Source: Lolliginicoccus suaedae
Lineage (GTDB): Bacteria > Actinomycetota > Actinomycetes > Mycobacteriales > Mycobacteriaceae
Length of the DNA stretch: 64,000 nt
Direction: 5' to 3'
Assembly: GCF_008312885.1 (NCBI RefSeq)
Contig: NZ_VSSO01000006.1
Span: 62,001-126,000 of the forward strand
In this document: piece by piece, positions 19,343 through 29,823 of the stretch
Position numbering within the stretch: the first letter of the stretch is position 1
Layout: each line of letters begins with the position of its first letter
Translations under genes and position numbers: made by a program
Notes under the pieces: model-generated
What the model was told of the DNA's origin: nothing
The model's database searches: none
What the model saw: the letters and a program-made list of their open reading frames with translations, nothing else

Positions 19343-19798
19343 TTAGTCGCGAGCGGGCCCTTGGTCGCGCGGGGCGAGGACGAGGACGGGGATGATGCGG
19401 TCGGTCTTGGCCTGGTACTCGTTGTAGTCGGGCCACACCTCGGCGGCACGCTGCCACCAGAGATCGCGCTCCTCGCCCTGGACCTCGCGGGCGTCATAGT
19501 CCTTGCGGTTGGCGCCGTCCTGCAGCTCGACGTGCGGGTGGGCGAGGATGTTGTGGTACCAGGCAGGGTGCCGGGGCGCGCCGCCCATCGAGGCGATGAG
19601 GGCGTACTCACCGTTGTGCTCGACGCGCATGAGGCAGGCCTTGCGCAGGTTTCCGCTCCGTGCACCGCGCATGGTGACAACGACCACGGGCTTGCCGCCC
19701 ATGGTGTTGCCTTCGGCGCCGTCGCTGGCCTCGTAGGTCTCGATCTGCTGGCGGACGAAGTCAGTGGCGGGCGGCTCGTAGGTTCCGGACAGTGGCAT
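19343..19798 (-). CDS. deazaflavin (F420)-dependent nitroreductase family protein
   Basis: 151 residues. Ddn/FDOR-type split-barrel: VVVVTMRGARSGNLRKACLMRVEHNGEYALIASMGGAP, then HPAWYHNILAHPHVELQDG, RKDYDAREVQGEERDLWWQRAAEVWPDY and a C-terminal RIIPVLVLAP. Family members bind coenzyme F420 and reduce enones, nitro compounds or quinones; the substrate here is unknown. ATG preceded by GAGGAGAC. The frame is open for another 470 bases upstream but that part is the shadow of the serpin gene. Confidence 0.88.
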   Translation of the reverse strand: MPLSGTYEPPATDFVRQQIETYEASDGAEGNTMGGKPVVVVTMRGARSGNLRKACLMRVEHNGEYALIASMGGAPRHPAWYHNILAHPHVELQDGANRKDYDAREVQGEERDLWWQRAAEVWPDYNEYQAKTDRIIPVLVLAPRDQGPARD

Positions 19799-19851
19799 GG
19801 CGCGGGTCTCCTCGGTCGGCGGGGCTCGGCGGCGGGATCGGTGATGCGGGG

Positions 19852-21123
19852 TCAGGCGGTGGGGTCGGTGGTGGTGCCGGCGAACAGTGGCATCCCGGTG
19901 GGCTGGTGCATCAGCACGAAGGAGAATGCCTGGTCGGCACGGAAGGTGATCTGCGACTGCGGGGGCATGCTGGTCACTCCGGCTAGGCCGGTGACGGCCG
20001 CGGCCTCGGTGCCGGCCTCGTCGACGGTGATGGTGGCGCGATGGATGGCATCGCTGAGGGTGAAGCCGGGCGCGATGTCGTCGAGGCCACCGAGGTCGGT
20101 GAGGCCGAGCCGGGCGAGCGTGTCGAGCAGCCCGGTGCTGGTATCGATGCGGAACCGGGGCACGGCCACCTGCGCGGATCGCTCGGTGCCGCCGCGCGCG
20201 AGCTCCGCGAGCATTGCCTCGGTGACGGCGGGCGGCGCGGCGGCCTCGTCGGTGGGGTCGAGGGCGATCCACATCACCAGCTCGTCACCGCGGTAGGGCA
20301 GGGCGATGGCCGTCCAGCCTGGCGCCTCGATGTGCCGCACCCGCAGGTTCTGCTTGTTCATCATGGGTGTGGTGACGGTGGCCCCGCCCGGACGGGTGAA
20401 CGGCTCGTCACGAGTCTCGTTCTCGCTGAACTGCACTTGCCATTCGGCCTTCATGTAGGTGGCGTTGGCGAGGACCGCGACGGTGGCGGGGTCGAGCCGG
20501 TCGAACATCTCGGTGATGCGCCCCGCGGTGTTGTCGCTGGCCCAGTCGTTGAGCACTTGCACCGCATCGCTGCTCGCGAAGTCCACCTGTTCGGGCTGGG
20601 CACCGAACTGGTCAGAGAGGGTGTCGGTGAACTCATCGCCGAGGTCGAGCCCCTCTTGAACGAAGAGGCCCTGGGCGAGGGCAACGACCGTGGGTGCTGG
20701 CGGGTCATCGCTGCCACGGGTGGCGCCAGGATCGGTAGGCTCGGGCGGCTCGCTAGTAGTGCCTATCGTGTCGAGCAGATCGCCGTACGCTTGCGCCGGA
20801 GTGGTCCCGGGGTAGCCGAACACGGTGTCGAGCTGCTCAGCGGTTGTGCCGCCTGCTCCCGCGCGAAGCATGGCGAACGCCGTGGCGATGCTCAGCGGGG
20901 AGTACACCGTGTTGGCCTGGTCCTGGCTGGCCAGCTCCTGGCTGAAACGCTCGGTGAAGCGTTGGATCCCATCGCGCGCTGCCTCCACGTCCCCGGCAGC
21001 GCTGCCAGGGACGCTGCTCGGTTCCGCGGGCGCGGACTCGTCGATGCTCCCGCACGACGTGCTCAGCACGAGGGCTGCCGCGGCGCCGAGCATGGCGAGC
21101 CTGCCTGGTGCGATTCTGCGCAT
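19852..21123 (-). CDS. serpin-family serine protease inhibitor, predicted lipoprotein
   Basis: 423 residues. N-terminal signal with a Cys at about residue 24 (LVLSTSCGS) suggests a lipoprotein, though the residue at -3 is atypical. Serpin motifs: NTVYSPLSIATAFAMLRAGA, LANATYMKAEWQVQF, VTTPMMNKQ, a predicted reactive loop DEAGTEAAAVTGLAGVTS ending just before MPPQ, then ADQAFSFVLMHQPTGMPLFAG. Counting 17 residues from the hinge Glu puts P1 near Ser-Met, so a serine protease of elastase-like or subtilisin-like preference is possible (inference). The hinge has small residues at P12-P10, so it should be inhibitory. Lies 44 bases downstream of dnaE on the same strand. Confidence 0.88.
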   Translation of the reverse strand: MRRIAPGRLAMLGAAAALVLSTSCGSIDESAPAEPSSVPGSAAGDVEAARDGIQRFTERFSQELASQDQANTVYSPLSIATAFAMLRAGAGGTTAEQLDTVFGYPGTTPAQAYGDLLDTIGTTSEPPEPTDPGATRGSDDPPAPTVVALAQGLFVQEGLDLGDEFTDTLSDQFGAQPEQVDFASSDAVQVLNDWASDNTAGRITEMFDRLDPATVAVLANATYMKAEWQVQFSENETRDEPFTRPGGATVTTPMMNKQNLRVRHIEAPGWTAIALPYRGDELVMWIALDPTDEAAAPPAVTEAMLAELARGGTERSAQVAVPRFRIDTSTGLLDTLARLGLTDLGGLDDIAPGFTLSDAIHRATITVDEAGTEAAAVTGLAGVTSMPPQSQITFRADQAFSFVLMHQPTGMPLFAGTTTDPTA

Positions 21124-21167
21124 GTCCGCTCCCGTGCTGTGGGGTGCCGTGGTCGTTCTTCCTATTC

Positions 21168-24100
21168 CTACCCCAGGCAGCCTGGTCCGAGGAGTGCTTT
21201 GAGGTCGCCCATGAGCGCCGACGATGGGGCCACTCGATAGTTGTCGTCGAGCTTGAGGGTGGTGGTGCGGTCCCCGGCGATGAGCCGCACGTGCACGTCG
21301 GCGCTGCCGGGATGGCGGGTGAGGACTTGCTTGAGCGCGCCGACCTTGTCCGGAGTGCACAGCCGGGTGGGCATGGTCAGCGCGATGGGCTGGGCCACGC
21401 CAACGTCGGAGAGATCGGGCACCACCAGATCATTGGCGATGATGGAGAGCCGATCATCCTGGCGCTTGAGCCGCCCCTTGACGAGCACGATGGCGTCCTC
21501 GGTGACGTCCATGCCGTAGAGGGAGTAGGACTGCGGGAAGAACATGATCTCGATGCCGCCCTCGAGATCCTCGAGCTGAGCGGCTGCCCAGGGCTGGCCG
21601 TTCTTGTTGACGCGCCGGGTGACGGAGGCGAAGATGCCACCAACGGTGACCTGGGCGCCGTCCTTGATGGTGCCGTCGAGGATGGCAGTGATCGGCGTGT
21701 CGGTCTGGGCGGCGAGCAGGTGCTCGATTCCGTTGAGCGGATGCCCGGAGACGTAGAGGCCGAGCATCTCGCGCTCGAGGGCGAGGCGGTGCTTGGTGTC
21801 CCATTCCTCATCCGGGACCTTCACCTCGAAAACGCTGGTGACGTCCTCCGCATCGTCGCCGCCGAAGAGGTCGAACTGGCCCATCGCCTGGGCCTTCTTG
21901 GTGCTCATCACGGCATCGACGGCATCGGAGTGGATGTGGACGAGCCCCTTGCGGGGATGCTCCATGGAGTCGAACGCGCCGGCCTTGATGAGCGATTCGA
22001 CGGCCTTCTTGCCGCAGGCGGCGGCATCGACCTTGTTCAGGTAGTCGGAGAACGACGTGTAGTGCCCCTTCTCGGTGCGGCCCTCGATGATCGCGGAGAC
22101 AACATTGGAGCCGACGTTGCGAACGGCATTGAGCCCGAAGCGGATGTCGTCGCCGACGGAGGTGAAGTTTCGCTCGGACTCGTTGACGTCCGGAGGCAGC
22201 ACCGTGACACCGATCTTGCGGCAATCGGACAGGTAGATAGCAGCCTTGTCCTTGTCATCACCGACAGAGGTGAGCAGCCCCGCCATGTACTCGGCGGGGA
22301 AGTTCGCCTTGAAGTAGGCGGTCCAGTAGGAGACGAGCCCGTACCCGGCGGCGTGGGACTTGTTGAACGCGTAGCCGGCGAACGGGAGGATCGTGTCCCA
22401 CAGTGCCTTGATGGCGGCCTTGCCGAAGCCGTTGTCCTGCATGCCCTTCTCGAAGCCCTCGAACTCGGCGGCGAGCACCTCGGCCTTCTTCTTGCCCATG
22501 GCGCGCCGGAGGATGTCGGCGCGCCCGAGGGAGTACCCGGCTACCTTCTGAGCGATCTGCATGATCTGCTCCTGGTAGACGATCAGGCCGTAGGTCTCCG
22601 AGAGGATCTCCTTGAGGGGTTCCTCGAGCTCGGGGTGGATCGGCTTGACGGGCTGGCGGCCGTTCTTGCGGTCGGCATAGTCGTTGTGGGCGTTCATGCC
22701 CATCGGGCCGGGGCGGTAGAGCGCGAGCACGGCGACGATGTCCTCGAACCCGGTGGGCTGCATGCGGCGCAGCAGGTCGCGCATGGCCGAGCCGTCGAGC
22801 TGGAACACCCCGAGGGTGTCGCCGCGGGCAAGCAGCTCGTAGGCCTTGGGGTCGTCGAGGGCGAGCGTGTCGAGATCGATGTCGATGCCGCGGTTGGACT
22901 TGAGGTTGTCGATGGCATCGCCGATGACCGTGAGGTTGCGCAGGCCGAGGAAGTCCATCTTGAGCAGGCCGATGGCCTCGCAGGAGGGGTAGTCCCACCC
23001 GGTGATGATCGCCCCGTCCTGCGCGCGCTTCCACAGCGGGATCGATTCCATCAACGGCTCGGACGACATGATGACCGCGCAGGCATGCACGCCGGCATTG
23101 CGGATCAGGCCCTCGAGGCCGAGCGCGGTCTCGTAGATCTGGCGCACCTCGGGGTCGGTCTCGATGAGGGCGCGCACCTCGGCGGCCTCCTTGAACCGCT
23201 CGTGCTGGGGGTCCATGATGCCGTGGAGCGGGATGTCCTTCGCCATGACGGGCGGCGGCAGAGCCTTGGTGATCCTGTCGGCGACGCCATAGCCGGGCTG
23301 CCCGAGCGTCACGCGCGCGGAATCCTTGATGGCGGCCTTGGTCTTAATGGTGCCGAAGGTGATCACCTGCGCGACTCGATCGCTGCCCCACCGCTCGGTG
23401 GCGTAGCGCACCATCTCGCCACGGCGGCGATCATCGAAGTCGATATCGATATCGGGCATGGAGACGCGCTCGGGGTTGAGGAACCGCTCGAACAGCAGCC
23501 CGTGCGGGATCGGGTCGATGTTGGTGATGCCGAGCGCGAACGCCACGAGCGAGCCGGCCGCTGAGCCACGGCCGGGCCCCACCCGGATGCCTACTTCCTG
23601 GGCGTGCCGGATGAGATCGCCGACGACGAGGAAGTAGGCGGGGAAGCCCATCTGGATGATGACGTCGAGCTCGTACTCTGCCCGCCGGGTGTAGTCCTCG
23701 GGCACGCCGGACGGGAAGCGACGCTGCAGGCCCTCGTGGACGCTGCGCGCGAGGAAGCTGCCCTGCGTCTCGCCCTCGGGCACGGGGAAGACGGGCATGC
23801 GATCACGGTGCTTCCACACGTCCTCGTAGGATTCGACGCGCTCGGCGATGAGCAGCGTGTTATCGCACGCCCCGGGGACCATATCGTCCCAGGCAGCACG
23901 CATCTGCTCGGCCGACTTGAGGAAGTAGCCATCGCCGTCGAACCGGAAGCGATTGGGGTCGCTGAGCGTCTTGCCGGTCTGCACGCACAGCAGCGCCTCA
24001 TGGCTCTTGGCCTGGTCCATCGTCACGTAGTGGCAGTCGTTGGTGACCACCGGCGGGATGCCAGCCTTGCGCCCCACCTCGAGCAGTCCGTCGCGCACCC

Positions 24101-24710
24101 GCCGCTCGATGGAGATGCCATGATCCATCAGCTCGAGGAAGAAGTTCTCCTTGCCGAAGATCTCCTGCCACTTCGCCGCGGCCTCGAGCGCCTCCTTGTC
24201 ATGGCCGAGCCGCAATCGGGTTTGCACCTCGCCCGACGGGCAGCCCGTGGTGGCGATGATGCCCTCGGAATACTGCGCGATCAGTTCCGCGTCCATGCGC
24301 GGCCACTTGCCGAGCTGACCCTCGATCGATGCCAGCGAGGACAGGGTGAACAGGTTCCGCAGCCCCGTCGCGTTGCGGGCCACCATCGTCATGTGCGTGT
24401 AGGCGCCGCTGCCGGACACATCATCGGACTTCTGCGACGGCTCGCCCCACTTGACCCGCTTGAGGTTGAACCGGGACTCCGGCGCCACATAAGCCTCGAT
24501 GCCGATGATGGGCTTGATGCCGGCCTTCGTCGCCACGTTGTAGAAATCGCTCGCGCCGAACATGTTGCCGTGGTCGGTCATGCCCACCGCGGTCATGCCG
24601 AGCCGCTGCGCCTCCGCGAACAGCGGCTTGACCTTTGCCGCTCCATCGAGCATCGAGTACTCGGTGTGATTGTGCAGATGCACGAACGATCCATGCTGCG
24701 AACCAGCCAC
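21168..24710 (-). CDS. dnaE: DNA polymerase III alpha subunit
   Basis: 1180 residues, replicative polymerase of the DnaE1 type. N-terminal PHP domain ([18 protein letters not shown]; mycobacterial DnaE1 uses this domain for proofreading), polymerase core with [18 protein letters not shown] and [13 protein letters not shown] (catalytic aspartates, near residue 420), [25 protein letters not shown], helix-hairpin-helix region, and an OB domain near residue 1010-1090 ([13 protein letters not shown]). The GTG start giving M-A-G-S-Q-H is preceded by GAGGGG. The frame is open upstream into the rarD gene but without similarity. Confidence 0.97.
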   Translation of the reverse strand: MAGSQHGSFVHLHNHTEYSMLDGAAKVKPLFAEAQRLGMTAVGMTDHGNMFGASDFYNVATKAGIKPIIGIEAYVAPESRFNLKRVKWGEPSQKSDDVSGSGAYTHMTMVARNATGLRNLFTLSSLASIEGQLGKWPRMDAELIAQYSEGIIATTGCPSGEVQTRLRLGHDKEALEAAAKWQEIFGKENFFLELMDHGISIERRVRDGLLEVGRKAGIPPVVTNDCHYVTMDQAKSHEALLCVQTGKTLSDPNRFRFDGDGYFLKSAEQMRAAWDDMVPGACDNTLLIAERVESYEDVWKHRDRMPVFPVPEGETQGSFLARSVHEGLQRRFPSGVPEDYTRRAEYELDVIIQMGFPAYFLVVGDLIRHAQEVGIRVGPGRGSAAGSLVAFALGITNIDPIPHGLLFERFLNPERVSMPDIDIDFDDRRRGEMVRYATERWGSDRVAQVITFGTIKTKAAIKDSARVTLGQPGYGVADRITKALPPPVMAKDIPLHGIMDPQHERFKEAAEVRALIETDPEVRQIYETALGLEGLIRNAGVHACAVIMSSEPLMESIPLWKRAQDGAIITGWDYPSCEAIGLLKMDFLGLRNLTVIGDAIDNLKSNRGIDIDLDTLALDDPKAYELLARGDTLGVFQLDGSAMRDLLRRMQPTGFEDIVAVLALYRPGPMGMNAHNDYADRKNGRQPVKPIHPELEEPLKEILSETYGLIVYQEQIMQIAQKVAGYSLGRADILRRAMGKKKAEVLAAEFEGFEKGMQDNGFGKAAIKALWDTILPFAGYAFNKSHAAGYGLVSYWTAYFKANFPAEYMAGLLTSVGDDKDKAAIYLSDCRKIGVTVLPPDVNESERNFTSVGDDIRFGLNAVRNVGSNVVSAIIEGRTEKGHYTSFSDYLNKVDAAACGKKAVESLIKAGAFDSMEHPRKGLVHIHSDAVDAVMSTKKAQAMGQFDLFGGDDAEDVTSVFEVKVPDEEWDTKHRLALEREMLGLYVSGHPLNGIEHLLAAQTDTPITAILDGTIKDGAQVTVGGIFASVTRRVNKNGQPWAAAQLEDLEGGIEIMFFPQSYSLYGMDVTEDAIVLVKGRLKRQDDRLSIIANDLVVPDLSDVGVAQPIALTMPTRLCTPDKVGALKQVLTRHPGSADVHVRLIAGDRTTTLKLDDNYRVAPSSALMGDLKALLGPGCLG

Positions 24711-24754
24711 GTATGCCCCTCGGTCCCGCCGACTCCTGATGTGACGCCCCCACT

Positions 24755-25699
24755 CTAGGCGGGGGCACCGACACTTCGCATGCGCCTCGCCCGCCGCCCC
24801 CGGTAGCGCCGCACCAGGTCCGTGGTGAGGATGGCGAGCGCGAGCCAGATCAGCGCGAAGCCGAGCCATCGCGTGAGCGGCATGTCCTCGCGCAGCACGA
24901 TCACTCCCCAGGCCATCTGCAGGCTCGGGGTGAGGTACTGCAGCATTCCCATGGTGACCAGCGGCACGCGCTGCGCGGCGCCAGCGAACAGAAGCAGCGG
25001 GATCGCGGTGACCGGCCCCGCCGCGATGAGCAGCAACGCGTGCGGCATGCCCCCGTCGAGGAAGCTCCCCTGGCCGTGGAGCGCGAGCCAGCCCAGCAGC
25101 ATCAGCGCGAAGGGCGCGGCCACGAGCGTCTCCCCCGCCACGCTCTGCCGCGGATCGATCGGGATGAGCTTCTTGGTGACCCCGTAGAGCGCGAAGGAGA
25201 ACGCGAGGCTCAAGGCGATGTACGGCGGATATCCGTAGTCGAGCGTCAGCACGAGCACCGCGATCGCGGCGAGACCGAGCGCCACGGCCTGGGCGCGCGA
25301 GAGGCGCTCGCGGAAAACGATCACACCGATGAGGACGCTGACGAGCGGATTGATGAAGTACCCGAGAGCGGTCTCCACCACCCGGCCGCTGACGACTCCA
25401 TAGATGTACATGCCCCAGTTGATGCTGATGAACAACGATGCCGCCGCGACGAGCGCCCAGTTGCGGGCACCCATCCGGAGCAGCGCCCGGCCCTGCCCCA
25501 GGACCAGCACCACTACGAGCATGAGCAGCATCGTCCACACGATGCGGTGCGCGAGGATCTCCACTGGCGCGGCGAACGCCAGCAGCCCGAAGAATGCGGG
25601 GAACAACCCCCAGCAGGCATAGGCCGACGCCCCGAGCAGCACTCCACGGGGATCCTGCGCGGGGGGCTCGGGAGAGGCCTCGCGCTGCGCGCGCGTCAT
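24755..25699 (-). CDS. rarD: EamA-family transporter RarD
   Basis: 314 residues, ten predicted membrane segments. RarD features: [66 protein letters not shown] and [21 protein letters not shown]. Substrate unknown in this family. The ATG giving M-T-R-A-Q was chosen; it starts 8 bases after the stop of the upstream small protein. C-terminal end is Arg-rich and cytoplasmic. Confidence 0.88.
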   Translation of the reverse strand: MTRAQREASPEPPAQDPRGVLLGASAYACWGLFPAFFGLLAFAAPVEILAHRIVWTMLLMLVVVLVLGQGRALLRMGARNWALVAAASLFISINWGMYIYGVVSGRVVETALGYFINPLVSVLIGVIVFRERLSRAQAVALGLAAIAVLVLTLDYGYPPYIALSLAFSFALYGVTKKLIPIDPRQSVAGETLVAAPFALMLLGWLALHGQGSFLDGGMPHALLLIAAGPVTAIPLLLFAGAAQRVPLVTMGMLQYLTPSLQMAWGVIVLREDMPLTRWLGFALIWLALAILTTDLVRRYRGRRARRMRSVGAPA

Positions 25700-25707
25700 G
25701 CCATGCC

Positions 25708-26334
25708 CTATCGGGCCCGCACCGCGAACGCGCCCCATCGGGAATCGGCGGGCAGCGCCTCGACGCTGGCCACCCCCGGCCGGCCCGCTACCCCGCCCAG
25801 CGCGCCAAGAGGTGCGTGGACGACAACGCCAATAATGCACGCGCAACCGGGGCCAAGCGGCTGGCTATCAGGCAGCTGGGCATCAAGCATTTGGGCATCA
25901 AGGTCGCCCCCCTGCTCCCGCAGCAGCGAGATGCCTCGAGCCACGCCCTCGCGGAAGGCGGCCCCATCGTCACTACCCGGCGCGGGCGCTGGCAGGCTCA
26001 CCGCTGGATCACTAGCCAGTGCGCCGTTGCCACCCCCATCAAGGACGAGCCGGGAGGCGCGCGTCCCCGCGACGACCGCAGCAGCGGTGGCCGCATCGAC
26101 CGGCTGCTCCGGCAGCACGAGCGCCCAGCGGGGTTGCTCGTCCCCAGCGGGATCGAGCGTTGCCGCCGCCCGCTGCCGGTACTCGTCGAGCGGCTCGCCC
26201 GCGGCGGGCCCGAGCGCATCGGTCGCCACCGGAAGCGGCGGCACCGGATTGAGCGCGCCGACCACCGCTGCCCCGGCGAGCGCCACTGCGAGCACTGCCA
26301 CGACAAGCAGGATATTCGTCGCCCGCTGGCGCAT
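25708..26334 (-). CDS. putative secreted or membrane-anchored protein of unknown function
   Basis: 208 residues. One N-terminal hydrophobic segment (residues 8-28, [20 protein letters not shown]), then an Ala/Pro/Gly-rich extracytoplasmic part with one cysteine pair (GPGCACIIG) and no recognised domain. Its ATG overlaps the rluD stop by one base (TGATG), so it is coupled to rluD, and rarD follows directly. No lipobox. Function not recognised. Confidence 0.65.
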   Translation of the reverse strand: MRQRATNILLVVAVLAVALAGAAVVGALNPVPPLPVATDALGPAAGEPLDEYRQRAAATLDPAGDEQPRWALVLPEQPVDAATAAAVVAGTRASRLVLDGGGNGALASDPAVSLPAPAPGSDDGAAFREGVARGISLLREQGGDLDAQMLDAQLPDSQPLGPGCACIIGVVVHAPLGALGGVAGRPGVASVEALPADSRWGAFAVRAR

Positions 26335-27260
26335 CAGTGCTCCCGCAGCACATCAAGGGCATGCTGCAGATCATCCGGGTAGTCGCTGGTGATCGTCATC
26401 CACCGGCCGTCCGCCGGGTGCGCGAACTCCAGGGTGCAGGCGTGCAGCCACTGCCGCTGCAGGCCCAGGCGCTGCGCGAGCCGCGGATCAGCACCGTAGG
26501 TGAGATCGCCGCAGCAGGGATGCTTCAGCGCGGAGAAATGCACCCGGATCTGGTGGGTGCGCCCGGTCTCGAGATCCACGCTGAGCAGGCTCGCCGCCTG
26601 GAACGCCTCGAGGGTGTCGTAGTGGGTGACGCTGTGCTTGCCATCGGCACGCACGGCGAACTTCCAGTCGTTGCTCCCGTGCCGACCGATCGGGGCATCG
26701 ATGGTGCCGCTGCTCGGATCGGGATGGCCCTGCACCAGGGCGTGGTACTGCTTCTTGACGGTGCGCTGCTTGAACGCCCGCTTGAGCAGGCTGTAAGCGC
26801 GCTCGGACACCGCGACCATCATCACGCCGGATGTGCCCACGTCCAGGCGATGCACGATGCCCTGGCGCTCCGGGGGCCCCGAGGTGGAGATGCGATATCC
26901 GGCCGCGGCGAGCCCCCCGAGGACGGTGGGCCCCTTCCAGCCGACGCTGGCGTGGGCAGCGACACCCACGGGCTTGTTCACCGCCACCAGGTCGCTGTCG
27001 GCATACAGGATTGTCATCCCCTCGACGGGCTCGGGCCTGTTCTCGGGCTCCCGGCGCGGCTGCGGCAGGTGGACCTCCAGCCAGGCACCGGCATGCAGCT
27101 TGTCGGACTTGCCCGCCGCGGCGCCGTCGACCAGGACCGCGCCCTCCTCCGTCATCGTGGCGATCACCGTGCGGGAGAGGCCGAGCAGGCGTGACAGCCC
27201 GGCATCGACCCGCATGCCCACGAGACCATCGGGCACGGGCATCGAGCGCGTGTCCATCAT
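26334..27260 (-). CDS. rluD: 23S rRNA pseudouridine synthase, RluD family
   Basis: 308 residues. N-terminal S4 RNA-binding domain ([21 protein letters not shown]), linker, then the catalytic domain with [18 protein letters not shown], the active-site motif [12 protein letters not shown] (catalytic Asp), [11 protein letters not shown], and [19 protein letters not shown]. Expected to modify uridines of 23S rRNA helix 69. Its ATG overlaps the lspA stop (ATGA); the rluD-lspA pairing is typical for actinobacteria. Confidence 0.94.
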   Translation of the reverse strand: MMDTRSMPVPDGLVGMRVDAGLSRLLGLSRTVIATMTEEGAVLVDGAAAGKSDKLHAGAWLEVHLPQPRREPENRPEPVEGMTILYADSDLVAVNKPVGVAAHASVGWKGPTVLGGLAAAGYRISTSGPPERQGIVHRLDVGTSGVMMVAVSERAYSLLKRAFKQRTVKKQYHALVQGHPDPSSGTIDAPIGRHGSNDWKFAVRADGKHSVTHYDTLEAFQAASLLSVDLETGRTHQIRVHFSALKHPCCGDLTYGADPRLAQRLGLQRQWLHACTLEFAHPADGRWMTITSDYPDDLQHALDVLREH

Positions 27261-27862
27261 GCTTCCTCCCCCTGCTCAGTCTTCTCCGGCGCTGGCTTCT
27301 CCTGGGCAGTCTTTTCGTGGGCTGCCTTGGACGACCGGTGGCGCGTGCCATCGGGCTCCACGCCGATCACGGTCAGCAGCACCAGCAGGATGGCGCCGCC
27401 CACGATCGCCGGATCGGCGACATTGAACACCGGCCAGACACTGCCGTCCGGGGCCAGCAGGGACAGGAAGTCCACGACGTGCCCCTGGAAGCCCCCGGGC
27501 TCGCGGAACACGCGATCGACGAGGTTGCCGAGCGCTCCACCGAGGATCGCGCCAAGACCGATCGCCCAGGGCAGGGAACGGATCCGGCGGCTCGCCACCA
27601 CGATGACCACCGCCACGAGCAGCGTGATGGCCGATAGCAGCCAGGTAAGGCTCGTCGCCATCGAGAACGCCGCCCCAGGATTGCGGTGCAGCGTCAGGTA
27701 CAGCAGCCCTCCGAGAACGCGAACGGGCTCGCGCTCCTCGAGGAAGCGCACGGCAAGGATCTTCGTGGCAAGGTCGAGGACGAGCACGCCGAGGCCGAGG
27801 GCAATGATGGTTCGGGCCCGGCGCGGATGGGCCTGCACGGGGTCGGTGGGTTGTTCGCTCAC
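27257..27862 (-). CDS. lspA: lipoprotein signal peptidase II
   Basis: 201 residues, four membrane segments. Conserved boxes [33 protein letters not shown] and [13 protein letters not shown] hold the two catalytic aspartates. Removes the signal peptide of prolipoproteins such as those predicted in this window. A charged tail of about 30 residues (repeats of the type [12 protein letters not shown]) extends beyond the last membrane segment and is longer than usual. GTG start at 27862 taken for M-S-E-Q-P-T; another in-frame GTG lies 6 bases upstream. Confidence 0.93.
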   Translation of the reverse strand: MSEQPTDPVQAHPRRARTIIALGLGVLVLDLATKILAVRFLEEREPVRVLGGLLYLTLHRNPGAAFSMATSLTWLLSAITLLVAVVIVVASRRIRSLPWAIGLGAILGGALGNLVDRVFREPGGFQGHVVDFLSLLAPDGSVWPVFNVADPAIVGGAILLVLLTVIGVEPDGTRHRSSKAAHEKTAQEKPAPEKTEQGEEA

Positions 27863-27963
27863 CCCCACATCATCCACTATCGGCACCGCATCCTTCCACG
27901 TCGCGATCGCCCGATCGCGCAGAGCAGTAGGGAATAAGCCGGTTGGTGCACTAACCTCGCATT

Positions 27964-28971
27964 GTGGACCCACGTTCTCCAGATCCCGACGCCCCTGCGG
28001 CGCGATCACCGGTTCCCCACGGGCACTCGGCGCATCGCGCGGCCCGGCCGCGTGGCCGGAAGTGGGGCACGGTTGCCCTGGGTATCGTGCTCGCCGCGGC
28101 CGCTGTGCTGCCCGCCGCGTGCTCGACGGGCCAGGACGATGCCGGCGATGGCTCCGCCGAGCGGGTCACCGTCACGTTGCCGGTGCCACCCACGACGGTG
28201 ACGCTGCTGGACCCGGGTGCCGAGCCGCGCGGTGTCCTCGCCTACCAGCTCGTGCACGGCACCGAGTCGGAGCACCTCATCACGGCACGGTCGACCATCG
28301 CGCAGGTGCTCGGGGGCGATCCGGAGCAAGATTTCTCCCGCCCCGAGGTGACGCTGCCCCTGACCGCGCGCATCGGCGCGAGCAATGCGATGGGACAGAA
28401 CGTCACCCTCACCGTGGGCGACGCGACGAGCCCCGATGACAGCACCCGGGCCGCTCTGCAGGATGCCCCCGGCTCCGAGGCCACCCTGCGCATGTCGCTG
28501 AGCGGGGCCGTGCACGAGCTGACTCTCTCACCGAGCCCGGCATCGAATGACACCGCCCGCGAGGCGCTCGAGCACGCGCTGTTCCAGACCGTCTATGGCG
28601 TTGGGGTGATGCCCAGCGAACCAGTCGGCATCGGTGCCCGATGGCTGATCGAGCAGCCCATCGAGAGCGCCACGGACATCGTTCAATCCACCACCGTCAC
28701 CCTGCGGGAGAAGACCGACGACGTGCTCGTGCTCGATGTGTCGGTGAACCAGCAGCCGAGCCTCGAGTACTTCGATACCCCCGGGGCCGGACGGCTGCTG
28801 ATCGATACGTTCTCGAGCAATGGTTCAGGCACGATCACCGTTGACCTGGAGAAGCCGCTGCCGGTCTCGGGCCAGGTCGAGGTCCGCGGGGAGCAGCAGT
28901 ACTCCGACCCGGCCACCGGATTCACGCTCCAGCAGCGCACTGGCATCGCGCTGAACTGGTCGCAGCCCTGA
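27964..28971 (+). CDS. predicted lipoprotein, DUF6263-like
   Basis: 335 residues. A polar Arg/Pro-rich start of about 33 residues is followed by a hydrophobic signal region ending in LPAACS (lipobox, Cys near residue 53), so the mature part is outside the membrane. The body has repeated beta-strand patterns (VLVLDVSVNQQPSLEY, GSGTITVDLEKPLPVSGQVEV) and ends at FTLQQRTGIALNWSQP, like the DUF6263 lipoproteins; no function is known. The GTG start has no clear ribosome site and may be leaderless; a start nearer the signal is possible. Convergent with the MTB12-like lipoprotein. Confidence 0.75.
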   Translation: MDPRSPDPDAPAARSPVPHGHSAHRAARPRGRKWGTVALGIVLAAAAVLPAACSTGQDDAGDGSAERVTVTLPVPPTTVTLLDPGAEPRGVLAYQLVHGTESEHLITARSTIAQVLGGDPEQDFSRPEVTLPLTARIGASNAMGQNVTLTVGDATSPDDSTRAALQDAPGSEATLRMSLSGAVHELTLSPSPASNDTAREALEHALFQTVYGVGVMPSEPVGIGARWLIEQPIESATDIVQSTTVTLREKTDDVLVLDVSVNQQPSLEYFDTPGAGRLLIDTFSSNGSGTITVDLEKPLPVSGQVEVRGEQQYSDPATGFTLQQRTGIALNWSQP

Positions 28972-29025
28972 GGTCACCTCATCGCGCGACCATCTGCAGC
29001 ACGACGAGCAGCAGCACGGAGAGAG

Positions 29026-29060
29026 AAGCAGGCCCCGCGAGCGAATCGCGGGGCCTGCTT
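29026..29060. terminator. bidirectional terminator between two lipoprotein genes
   Basis: 15-bp perfect stem (AAGCAGGCCCCGCGA and complement) with loop GCGAA, followed on the plus strand by TTCC. It lies in the 120 bases between the convergent stops. Confidence 0.88.
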
Positions 29061-29094
29061 CCTGACGTCGAAGGACGTCTTAGTTCCTGGCTTC

Positions 29095-29607
29095 TCAGCC
29101 GCAGAGGTCGGTCTCGAGCGCGAACGACGTCACGAAGTTGCAGGCGTCGTCGCGGGAGAGCTTCCAGCGGCCGTCCTCGGCCACGAAGAAGAGGCTGCCG
29201 GTGTTGGCGGGCTGGTCCGGCGAGATCTGCAGGGTGAAGTTCGCGCTCAGCGTGCACTCATCGAGAGGGAACACGGCATCAGGCGTGTCGGGGATCTCGT
29301 ACTGGATGTCGGGGTTCTTGCCCGCTTCCTCGGACAGCTGCGACCACAGCTCGGGGTCGTCGCCACCACCCTCGATGAGCATTGCCTTCTCATCCTCGGG
29401 CACGGCAGGATCAAGTGCCTTGTTGAGGATCTCGAGGAGCTCGGGCCCGGTGGGGATGTCACCCTCCGGAACCTCGCACTGCGCCGAGGGTGCAGCATCG
29501 TTGGTCTGCGCGGGGCCCTCGGACGTGCCGCCGTCCTCTGATCCGCATGCAGTCAGCATCAGCGCTGGTGCAGCGATGCCCACGACCATGATGTTTCGCA
29601 ATTTCAA
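29095..29607 (-). CDS. predicted lipoprotein, MTB12-like
   Basis: 170 residues. Signal IMVVGIAAPALMLTACGS contains a canonical lipobox (LTAC, Cys at about residue 21). The mature part has an acidic N-terminal segment, a helical region (TGPELLEILNKALDP, DPELWSQLSEEA), then strands ending in FFVAEDGRWKLSRDDACNFV, which resembles the C-terminal pattern of the mycobacterial low-molecular-weight antigen MTB12 family. Cysteines late in the sequence may form a disulfide. Function unknown. ATG start. Confidence 0.7.
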   Translation of the reverse strand: MKLRNIMVVGIAAPALMLTACGSEDGGTSEGPAQTNDAAPSAQCEVPEGDIPTGPELLEILNKALDPAVPEDEKAMLIEGGGDDPELWSQLSEEAGKNPDIQYEIPDTPDAVFPLDECTLSANFTLQISPDQPANTGSLFFVAEDGRWKLSRDDACNFVTSFALETDLCG

Positions 29608-29767
29608 TGCAGTGTCCTTTGCATCTCGTCTCAGGTCTACCGCCTAGGTGCGGGCACCGAGCGGTGACACGGTCTGGCTCTCGCTCGATACTACTGGGTG
29701 GGCTGGCCTGTTCCGTGCCGCGGCGCGGGTATCCACACGCGATTCTTACTTTTTGCCTTACGCGGCT

Positions 29768-29817
29768 AGGCCAGCGGGGGCCGGGCCAGCGAGCAGGTCT
29801 CCCCCGCCCGCTGGCCT
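29768..29817 (-). terminator. candidate terminator downstream of ileS
   Basis: 11-bp arms (AGGCCAGCGGG and complement) around a GC-rich 28-base centre, 7 bases after the ileS stop. No U tract follows in the minus direction, so strength is uncertain. Confidence 0.5.
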
Positions 29818-29823
29818 GCCCTG

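Noticed and set aside
21108-23564. 818-residue plus-strand frame opposite dnaE
   Set aside because: Antisense shadow of dnaE; no ribosome site or recognisable motif.
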